In this document: positions 55,175 through 64,000 of the stretch, piece by piece
How the letters are laid out: each line of letters starts with the position of its first letter
How positions within the stretch are numbered: position 1 is the first letter of the stretch
Origin: Longicatena caecimuris
GTDB taxonomy: Bacteria; Bacillota_I; Bacilli_A; Erysipelotrichales; Erysipelotrichaceae
Assembly (NCBI RefSeq): GCF_004341945.1
Contig: NZ_SMBP01000017.1
Coordinates: 1 to 64,000 of the forward strand
Length of the DNA stretch: 64,000 nucleotides
Direction: 5' to 3'
The notes under the pieces: generated by a model
Told to the model about the DNA's origin: nothing
What the model saw: the letters and a program-made list of their open reading frames with translations, nothing else
Databases searched by the model: none
Translations under genes and position numbers: made by a program

Positions 55175-56485
55175 CTATTCTAACTCTTTTAGCTGATTAT
55201 CAATTTTTTTGATTTCTTCTTCTAAAGTCGCAATTTCATTCTTTTGTTCTGTGATTGTCTGCTCAGCCTTGCTCTTCTTGCTTTCTGCGGTTTCTTTTTT
55301 CTCATTATAAATACCGGTAAGTGAAGATGCTTCTCCAGTAAGACGATTATATTCTGTCATAGCTGCATTTTTTCTTTCTAATGCCGCATCTAAACTTTCT
55401 TTTAACTGAGCTTTTACTGTTTCATCTTTTTCCGCATTATAATTCCCTAAAATACGTTCATATTCATCGTTGGCTGCCTTATACTCACCATTTTCATAAG
55501 TACTTACTTTTTTCTGCGCCTCTTTAGCCTTTGCCAACTCATTTTTTTCTAAAGATGCTAAAGTTTCAGTTGCATCCTTCTTATCCTTTTCGGCAAGTTC
55601 CAACTTATCGTTGGCATCTGCTTTCCGCTGTACATAGGTTTCTCTTTGTTTCTTTAAAGCTGCAATCTTGGCTGAGGAATCAGTAACATCGTCTTTGTTA
55701 TTGGTATCATCCTTATTTGCATCCGTATTTGTCGGATCCTTGGTTGGGGTTGTTGGTTCTTCTGTTTGCTCCGGTGCCTTTTTATTATCATTACCGCCAA
55801 GGAAAGTATCCATTGCATATTGTACGGCAAAAAAGCATGCAACGATGATTAAAATCCCAACAATACCAAGAATGACATAGGTAATGATTTTATTTATCTT
55901 CGTATTTTTTTCTTCATCATCGCCTTCATCTTCTTCCACTTCTTCTTTTTTAGATGTGGTTTTCTTAATTGATTTCTTTACAGGTAATGGTTCTTCAGCC
56001 TCATCTAACACATGTACATCCGATAATGGCTGAACGATCGTTTTCCCCAATTTTTCCTCGTCTTCTGCTTCTTCATCATAATCAGAGATTGGCATCTGCT
56101 GAGTCATCGTTACATCTTGTGGCTCTTCAGCTGCAGTTAGGCTTTTTTTGCCATTCATGATTACCAATGTCTGATCATTTGTATCATCCACAAAGCCTAC
56201 TCTTGTTTTCGCCAGTTCTTCTTCATCTACGCGAATATCAGGGATAGCTTTCTTCTCTGTACTTGCTTTTTTATCTTCAAAGATAGGGGAATGAAATTTC
56301 TCTCCCGTTAATGGATTAATCGCATTTTCCTCTTGGTTTCGTGGTGATGCTGAAGCAGTTGTCTGTGCTTCTTTTTGGCGTTTCATCTCTTCTATCTTTC
56401 GGCGTAATTCACTATCTTTACTATAATCGTTAATAATACCTGTCAAATCTACATCATCATGTTCGTTTTTTCTATTGTTCTGCAT
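55175..56485 (-). CDS. Membrane-anchored coiled-coil protein, unknown
   Basis: A 436-residue protein with three parts: a hydrophilic, acidic N-terminal half (1-200) rich in E, K, T and Q; one span (about 201-227, ITYVILGIVGILIIVACFFA); and an outside part that starts with a D/N/T/K-rich low-complexity linker (about 230-272) and continues as a long coiled coil to the end. The start has CGGAGGG 6 bases upstream. Such architecture suits a protein linking cytoplasm and wall, perhaps regulated by phosphorylation of the threonine-rich N-part. No family is recognised. Confidence 0.75.
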   Translation of the reverse strand: MQNNRKNEHDDVDLTGIINDYSKDSELRRKIEEMKRQKEAQTTASASPRNQEENAINPLTGEKFHSPIFEDKKASTEKKAIPDIRVDEEELAKTRVGFVDDTNDQTLVIMNGKKSLTAAEEPQDVTMTQQMPISDYDEEAEDEEKLGKTIVQPLSDVHVLDEAEEPLPVKKSIKKTTSKKEEVEEDEGDDEEKNTKINKIITYVILGIVGILIIVACFFAVQYAMDTFLGGNDNKKAPEQTEEPTTPTKDPTNTDANKDDTNNKDDVTDSSAKIAALKKQRETYVQRKADANDKLELAEKDKKDATETLASLEKNELAKAKEAQKKVSTYENGEYKAANDEYERILGNYNAEKDETVKAQLKESLDAALERKNAAMTEYNRLTGEASSLTGIYNEKKETAESKKSKAEQTITEQKNEIATLEEEIKKIDNQLKELE

Positions 56486-56523
56486 ACGATCCCTCCGTTA
56501 CAATTAGCGGTTTCATTTAATGA

Positions 56524-56546
56524 AAGAGCGTCCAATCGGACACTCA
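56524..56546 (-). terminator. Hairpin between lepB and the coiled-coil gene
   Basis: An 8-bp stem GAGTGTCC/GGACGCTC (one G-U) with a GATT loop is followed by only three T, so it is a weak terminator or a leader hairpin. Confidence 0.4.
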
Positions 56547-56700
56547 AGAAGAATTTTCACACTCAAAGGAGGAGAGAAAAATTCTTATATAAATCTATGC
56601 ATCATGATTTCATTGGCTAGATGAAAACACATAAATTTACGTTATTATTATAACACTGAATTTTTCAATCTGTCATTCCATTTCTTAATTTTATCTTACA

Positions 56701-57390
56701 CTATTCAGGAGCACCGTTTCTTACCATTTTAATTTCCGTGAAAGGAAATAAAACATAAACATCCTTACCAACGATAGCAGATTTTTTAAAAGGCCCGACT
56801 GCTCTAGAATCATAAGATACCACACGGTTATCTCCCATCAAAAAGTATTCATCTTTTCCTAAGGTTATTTTATTAAAATCCTCCGTAAATGGTTTCCCCT
56901 GTGATCGAATATGATTTGCATACTCTGTATTTAGATAAGGCTCTTCTAATGGCTTGTCATTTACATAAACCACATCATCTTTCGCATATACCGTATCATT
57001 TGGCATACCAATCACACGCTTTACCCAGTTTTCATCAGTTTCTTCATTATAGACAACCACCACATCCTGGCGTTTAATGCCTTGGGTCTTTGCCAAAAAG
57101 ATATTCATGACACCGATTTCTGAATCGCTAAGCGTTGGATACATACTATCTCCATCAACCTGCACTGGATTGATGACAAAGTGTGATAACAGCATTACGA
57201 CGATAAAGCAGATGATGAAGGTTCTGGCTAAATCAAACAATTCATACTTCCATCCGCTTTTCTTAGGCTTTTTCTTCTTGCTCTTTTTCATTGAAGAACT
57301 ATCTTCTTGTTGTTCATCATCTATAATCATAGCTTCTACATTTGGTTTTGTATTTTCTATTGTTTCTGTTTCTGATTTCTTTTCTTCCAT
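56701..57390 (-). CDS. lepB: Signal peptidase I
   Basis: A 229-residue membrane peptidase that removes signal peptides from secreted proteins. The catalytic serine lies in VDGDSMYPTL (about residue 97) and the lysine in NWVKRVIGMPNDTV (about 141). GDNRVVSYDSRAVGPF is the conserved C-terminal box. A lysine-rich, 60-residue cytoplasmic N-terminus precedes a single span (about 64-84), longer than in Bacillus SipS. AAGGAG precedes ATG at 57390; an earlier in-frame ATG is less well placed. Confidence 0.95.
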   Translation of the reverse strand: MEEKKSETETIENTKPNVEAMIIDDEQQEDSSSMKKSKKKKPKKSGWKYELFDLARTFIICFIVVMLLSHFVINPVQVDGDSMYPTLSDSEIGVMNIFLAKTQGIKRQDVVVVYNEETDENWVKRVIGMPNDTVYAKDDVVYVNDKPLEEPYLNTEYANHIRSQGKPFTEDFNKITLGKDEYFLMGDNRVVSYDSRAVGPFKKSAIVGKDVYVLFPFTEIKMVRNGAPE

Positions 57391-57664
57391 AAAGGTTTGC
57401 TCCTTTTCGACTATGTACATTATTATAACACTACTTATCTAAAACAAAATGGGAAATTGTCGAAAAGCAAAACGTTCTGTATTTCATATCGCAGAAATAG
57501 CAGATAATGTGTAATATCTTCATATAGGTCTATTAGATTATAGAAATGTCTTTGGACTAATTAAATATGGAGTTGAAAATCAATCTTTCCTAATTTCCAT
57601 TCATTTAAATTTTACTGTCTTGTTAAAGGTATGCCTGCGGTCGTACAAGAGTTTTCTTTATTTT
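57391..57664. other. Gene-free stretch upstream of lepB
   Basis: It is AT-rich with no credible gene. It ends at the 33-bp-spaced motif array. A lepB promoter should lie at its left side; TATAAT-like bases occur near 57420 but no clear -35 is seen. Confidence 0.4.
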
Positions 57665-57750
57665 GCGACGGTTTTCTATGGATTATGCCGATATAGTGCG
57701 ATGTTTTTCCAATATTTTGACTACCTAACTGCGACGTTTTTCCATATTGT
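57665..57750. repeat. Three copies of a GCGACGTTTTTCC motif spaced by 33 bp
   Basis: GCGACGGTTTTCTAT (57665), GCGATGTTTTTCCAATAT (57698) and GCGACGTTTTTCCATAT (57731) begin exactly 33 bases apart, while the bases between them differ. This looks like three protein-binding sites on one face of the helix. Confidence 0.6.
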
Positions 57751-57830
57751 TACCTTTTTCTTTTCCTTCTATCCATACAAATTCCTTATACCATAAGACT
57801 TTAGCGTACATTCTTCTTTTCCAACACAAC

Positions 57831-57870
57831 ATAAAAAGACGTATGCACTCTCGAAGAGTTTCATACGTCA
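57831..57870 (-). terminator. Terminator of the atp operon
   Basis: An 8-bp stem GACGTATG/CATACGTC (57862-57869 with 57838-57845) with an inner ACTCT/AGAGT helix is followed by five T on the minus strand. Confidence 0.85.
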
Positions 57871-57877
57871 ATATGAC

Positions 57878-58270
57878 TTATCCATTATAAACATGAATAC
57901 GATTGATAGCTTTGGCAAGGGCAACCTCTGCACGTTTGATATTTGTGCGGCTGTCTTGCTTTTTCAAACGCGCTTCCGCACGTTCCTTTGCCCGTTTTGC
58001 TCGTTCAATATCTATTTCTTCACGACCTTCTACGGCATCTGTCAAAATGCGCATTTCATTATCCGCAAACTGTAACAAACCACCGGCCAAAGCATAATCC
58101 TTTTGTTCCTTATGCTCGCTCAAGGTACATTTGCATGTCTTTAACATTGCCACGATTGGCATATGATTGGAAAGAATGGTTGTTTCACCATCTACCGTTG
58201 TGACATGCACAGCCTCCACTTCACCCTCTTTATACAAACCAAGAGGAGTAATGATTTTCAGCTTGATCAT
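57878..58270 (-). CDS. atpC: F1 ATP synthase epsilon subunit
   Basis: A 130-residue subunit of the central stalk that regulates ATP hydrolysis. The N-terminal beta-barrel (VTTVDGETTILSNHMPIVAML) and the C-terminal helical hairpin rich in A, R, K and E are visible. It is the last gene of the operon, 4 bases after atpD, and is followed by a strong terminator. The length is normal. Confidence 0.96.
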   Translation of the reverse strand: MIKLKIITPLGLYKEGEVEAVHVTTVDGETTILSNHMPIVAMLKTCKCTLSEHKEQKDYALAGGLLQFADNEMRILTDAVEGREEIDIERAKRAKERAEARLKKQDSRTNIKRAEVALAKAINRIHVYNG

Positions 58271-58274
58271 AGGA

Positions 58275-60532
<2,258 letters not shown>

Positions 60533-60535
60533 AGA

Positions 60536-62059
60536 CTATCCTTCCAGCATGTTCTTGAATTCTGTTTCAAAAGAAGTCAAGGCATCCTTGATACGCTGTG
60601 ACAAGGCATCGTCTAACGCCTGCTGTTCATCAATATCATGGATGATGTCCGCATGTTCACGTTCCATATATTTTAACATTTCTTTTTCATACAGTTTGAC
60701 CTGTTCTACCTTCACAGGCTTCAAGAATTTATGTTTTGCCGCAAATAAAGATAATACCTGATGGGCAACCGGCATTGGTTCATACTGGTTCTGTATCAGT
60801 AATTGTGTTAAGCGTTCCCCATGTGCCAATGTTTCAGTCGTAGCAGCATCTAAGTCACTACCGAATTTCGCAAAGGCCTGCATTTCACGGAACTGTGCTA
60901 ATTCCAGTTTTAAGCTTCCGCTGACCTGCTTCATGGCTTTGATCTGGGCTGCACTACCAACACGGGATACCGATAAACCACTGTCTACCGCAGGACGTAC
61001 ACCGCTGTTAAACAATTCTGTCTGTAAGAAGATCTGTCCATCGGTGATAGAAATAACGTTGGTAGGAATATAAGCAGAAATATCCCCTGCCTGCGTTTCA
61101 ATAATTGGCAGTGCGGTTAAACTTCCTGCACCTAATTCATCGTTCAGCTTCGCTGCACGCTCTAACAGACGGCTATGCAAATAGAAGACATCCCCTGGAT
61201 AGGCTTCACGTCCTGGTGGACGTTTTAACAACAAGGACATGGTACGATAAGCAACCGCATGCTTACTTAAATCATCATAGATGATTAAGACATCGTCACC
61301 GTTTTCCATCCATTCTTCCCCAATCGCACATCCTGCATATGGAGCAATGTATTGCAAAGGCGCCGGTTCACTAGCGGTAGAAGATACGATTGTCGTATAT
61401 TCCATAGCACCATGTTTTCTTAATTTTTCTACGATTTGGGCAACCGTACTGGCTTTCTGTCCGATTGCTACATAAATACATTTTACATTCTTACCTTTTT
61501 GGTTGATGATCGTATCAATGGCAATCGCTGTTTTACCTGTCTGGCGATCCCCGATGATCAACTCACGCTGCCCTTTTCCGATTGGGATCATAGAGTCAAT
61601 GATCTTCAAACCTGTCTGAATTGGCTGATGAACACTTTTACGTGTCATAACACCGGGAGCAACACGCTCTACCGGACGGTATTTTTCACTGACAATAGGA
61701 GCACCGCCATCAATCGCCTGTCCTAAGGCATTGACAACTCTTCCTAACATCATATCACCAACAGGAACTTCTACGATCTTTCCTGTACGCTTTACTTCGT
61801 CGCCCTCTTTGATTCCCTCATCATCACCTAACAATACGGCTCCGACATGTTCCTCTTCAAGGTTCAATACCATTCCATACACATCGTGTGGGAACAGTAA
61901 CAGTTCTCCAGACATTGCATTATTCAGACCATGGACTAACGAGATACCATCACCAATCGTGATGACGGTGCCGGTTTCTCCGACCTCCAGCTCATCATCG
62001 TAGCGCCGTATCTGTTCCTTGATCAGTTTGCTGATTTCTTCTGGCTTTAAACTCACCAT
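60536..62059 (-). CDS. atpA: F1 ATP synthase alpha subunit
   Basis: A 507-residue non-catalytic nucleotide-binding subunit. Walker [14 protein letters not shown] (about 168-180) and the signature [17 protein letters not shown] are clear. I start at ATG 62059, with GAGGTG 3-4 bases upstream; a GTG two codons earlier is also possible. Fifteen bases separate it from atpH. Confidence 0.98.
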   Translation of the reverse strand: MVSLKPEEISKLIKEQIRRYDDELEVGETGTVITIGDGISLVHGLNNAMSGELLLFPHDVYGMVLNLEEEHVGAVLLGDDEGIKEGDEVKRTGKIVEVPVGDMMLGRVVNALGQAIDGGAPIVSEKYRPVERVAPGVMTRKSVHQPIQTGLKIIDSMIPIGKGQRELIIGDRQTGKTAIAIDTIINQKGKNVKCIYVAIGQKASTVAQIVEKLRKHGAMEYTTIVSSTASEPAPLQYIAPYAGCAIGEEWMENGDDVLIIYDDLSKHAVAYRTMSLLLKRPPGREAYPGDVFYLHSRLLERAAKLNDELGAGSLTALPIIETQAGDISAYIPTNVISITDGQIFLQTELFNSGVRPAVDSGLSVSRVGSAAQIKAMKQVSGSLKLELAQFREMQAFAKFGSDLDAATTETLAHGERLTQLLIQNQYEPMPVAHQVLSLFAAKHKFLKPVKVEQVKLYEKEMLKYMEREHADIIHDIDEQQALDDALSQRIKDALTSFETEFKNMLEG

Positions 62060-62074
62060 ATTCACCTCACTTGC

Positions 62075-62623
62075 TTATTGTGTTTCAGATACGTTCAAAA
62101 CGGTACGTTTCAGACGCTGTAGTCTGCCTAATGCCGTATTGTCGATAATCTGATCGTTTATTTTGATGCGGATGCCGGCAATCAGATCTTTATCTGTTGA
62201 CAGCACGAAATCTACTTTTTTCTGCAGTTTCTTTTCGAGTGTTTCTTTCAGCTTCGCAATTTCTTCCTTCTGTAATGGTGTTGCACTCTTCACGTGTACC
62301 ACCTGAATGTTATTAAAGTCATTGTAAGCCTTATTGTATTCTCTGCGAATCTCTTCAATTTTAGCGAAACGTCCTTTATCAATCAGCAGTTTTAAAAAGT
62401 TTAACAGCATATGGTCAATCTGCTTTCCATAGATTGTTTCCAACATGCCTTTCTTTTCTTCCTTACTGATTTTCGGATGTGCCATGACAGCACGGAATTC
62501 ATCATCCTGCTTCACACTGTCTGCCACCACATTCAGCTGTTCTTTATATACATCCAGCTTTTGATCTTCTTGTGCCAGCGCAAACAATGCATCACAGTAA
62601 TTCTTACTGACTATGCCTGCCAT
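62075..62623 (-). CDS. atpH: F1 ATP synthase delta subunit
   Basis: A 182-residue peripheral stalk subunit joining F1 to subunit b. The helical N-terminus (YCDALFALAQED) and the C-terminal VDFVLSTDKDLIAGIRIKIN signature fit the OSCP/delta family. It overlaps atpF by 13 bases. Confidence 0.96.
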   Translation of the reverse strand: MAGIVSKNYCDALFALAQEDQKLDVYKEQLNVVADSVKQDDEFRAVMAHPKISKEEKKGMLETIYGKQIDHMLLNFLKLLIDKGRFAKIEEIRREYNKAYNDFNNIQVVHVKSATPLQKEEIAKLKETLEKKLQKKVDFVLSTDKDLIAGIRIKINDQIIDNTALGRLQRLKRTVLNVSETQ

Positions 62624-63129
62624 GTGTCATCACCTGCGTGTTCAATAAATTCATCCACATACTTCTGCTGTTGTTTCTCATCCAGCTCCTTCTCAATGAT
62701 CTTGCTGGCAGCTTCAAATGCTACATCCGTAATCGTCTGTTTCATTTCTTTCTGTGCCTGAACTTTTTCACGCTCAATATCCTGCATTGCTTTTGTTTTT
62801 AATCCATCCGCTTCATCTCTGGCTTTAGCAAGAATTTCTTTCTTCTCAGCCGTCGCATTGCGTTTTGCGGTTTCCAGGATCTCATGAGCATCGCTTTTGG
62901 CATTTGCCATCTGCGTTTCATACTGTACTTTATAATCTTCACCCGCTTTGCGTGCATCGCTGCCCGCTTGGATATCTGCTGCGATTGCATCGTGGCGTTT
63001 CTGGAAATAATCCGTGATGACATCCCAGAAAAAATGCTTGGCAACCAGACAGATGATCAAGGTTGAAATACAGACAAGAGCCATATCCACAGGGTTTATT
63101 CGCAGGTAATTGGTAATGTCGATATTCAT
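62611..63129 (-). CDS. atpF: F0 ATP synthase subunit b
   Basis: A 172-residue peripheral stalk protein with one N-terminal span (about 13-34) and a long charged helix (EILETAKRNATAEKKEILAK) that dimerises. GGAGG precedes the ATG. It follows a 150-base gap after atpE that contains a hairpin. Confidence 0.96.
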   Translation of the reverse strand: MNIDITNYLRINPVDMALVCISTLIICLVAKHFFWDVITDYFQKRHDAIAADIQAGSDARKAGEDYKVQYETQMANAKSDAHEILETAKRNATAEKKEILAKARDEADGLKTKAMQDIEREKVQAQKEMKQTITDVAFEAASKIIEKELDEKQQQKYVDEFIEHAGDDTWQA

Positions 63130-63205
63130 CTGCTAAACCTCCTTATGGTTGTGAATCTTACGAAAATTCATATAAAAGTCATGCCTATGTAAAAGATATT
63201 TTCTT

Positions 63206-63255
63206 CATGCAGAGGGTTCTTTCCCTAATAGCAAAACTTGCTTACTTTCTGCATG
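63206..63255 (-). promoter_or_regulatory. Intergenic hairpin between atpE and atpF
   Basis: CATGCAGA/TCTGCATG (63248-63255 with 63206-63213) forms an 8-bp stem, with an inner AGGG/CCCT hairpin. There is no T-tract, so it is more likely an RNA stability or processing element than a terminator. Confidence 0.5.
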
Positions 63256-63280
63256 CGCATGACCTTGCAGGATCTTACGC

Positions 63281-63541
<261 letters not shown>

Positions 63542-63567
63542 CTATTACTAATTTGCAAACAGCTTTT

Positions 63568-64000
63568 TTATTCTTCTTCATCGGCATACGATTCACTCAA
63601 GAAGAAACTTGCCAATGTGAAGAAGATGTAGGTCTGAATCAGACCTGAGAAAATATCGAAATACGCATGCAGGAATGGCGTAAAGGATAAACCTAGTACA
63701 CCAAACGGCATCAGCGATTCCATCAGTGTGTAAACAAGACCGGTAATAATGGTACCTGCCAACAGGTTACCAAACAAACGCAGTGACAGTGAAACCGGTA
63801 ATGCCAGATCACCAAGGATGTTTAACGGTAAGAATAAGAAGATAGGATCACACAGCTCCTTAAATCTTCCAATCACACCTTTTTCCTTGAGTCCGACGAA
63901 TTGAATCAGCAAGAACATCATAACAGCCAGTGTCACATTAACACTTAAGTTTGATGTCGGTGGCTGTAATCCTATCAGCCCCAGTAAGTTACTAGGAGCC
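63568..64000 (-). CDS. atpB: F0 ATP synthase subunit a (5' end beyond window)
   Basis: The C-terminal 143 or so residues are present. The reading frame is open to the window edge (LLGLIGLQPPTSNLSVNVTL precedes the internal GTG). The essential arginine lies in LSLRLFGNLLAG, and helices forming the ion half-channels follow. It directly precedes atpE, 38 bases apart. Confidence 0.97.
   Translation of the reverse strand, partial: APSNLLGLIGLQPPTSNLSVNVTLAVMMFLLIQFVGLKEKGVIGRFKELCDPIFLFLPLNILGDLALPVSLSLRLFGNLLAGTIITGLVYTLMESLMPFGVLGLSFTPFLHAYFDIFSGLIQTYIFFTLASFFLSESYADEEE

Noticed and set aside
57665-57750. CRISPR or origin iterons
   Set aside because: Only three short motifs with unlike spacers, no leader, no cas genes and no replication initiator gene nearby.

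Overview
The window looks like the chromosome of a low-GC, endospore-forming Firmicute, probably an Erysipelotrichia gut anaerobe (Clostridium innocuum / Amedibacillus type). Grounds: AT-rich sequence, AGGAGG ribosome binding sites, spoIIE/spoIIQ/spoIID genes, a T-box leader, a BglG/PTS sugar operon and a Bacillus-like gene order around tilS-hpt-ftsH and spoIID-spoIIQ-mbl. The taxonomic call is inference from gene content.

Layout. 1-87 is the 5' end of a group IIC intron, inserted just past the terminator of an ABC exporter operon (115-1820). 1916-6899 holds a tocopherol-cyclase-like protein, the DEAD-box helicase DbpA, a 26-residue peptide gene, a MATE transporter and a nucleoside deoxyribosyltransferase. 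7373-12071 is accessory: an ADP-ribosylglycohydrolase with 43-bp tandem repeats at its 3' end, a lipoprotein, two unknown genes and a FUSC exporter pseudogene that is truncated and frameshifted. 12138-17738 is a beta-glucoside operon transcribed leftward (antiterminator, PTS EIIBC, unknown 350-residue protein, 6-phospho-beta-glucosidase, PTS EIIA), with a RAT/terminator leader and a cre site.

18151-27841 is an AT-rich acquisition island ending directly at the 3' end of lysS. It carries small stand-alone genes (acetyltransferases, YdeI/OmdA, DinB-like, nitroreductase, ankyrin protein, XRE regulator, DUF1016 nuclease), several gene fragments, and a recurring intergenic block containing a hairpin terminator followed by an extended -10 promoter. 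That block is the most unusual feature of the window. Its layout resembles a cassette array, but no recombinase is present.

27842-41139 is core: lysS with a T-box leader, a SnoaL-LytTR regulator, dusB-hslO, a second MATE, an XRE protein with a 5-residue repeat solenoid, ftsH, hpt, tilS and spoIIE. 41308-50874 has a third MATE, a PemK/MazF-like protein, tagO, mbl, spoIIQ (pseudo-peptidase type), spoIID, a YesMN-type two-component pair and a DUF1146 protein. 50935-57390 has an O-antigen-ligase-like protein, an AgrCA-like pair with a membrane protein, a coiled-coil membrane protein and signal peptidase I.

57878-64000 is the F-ATP synthase operon (atpB, cut by the window edge, through atpC). Its c subunit carries the residues that bind Na+ in sodium-type enzymes, and a hairpin lies between atpE and atpF. 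Nearly all genes run on the minus strand.
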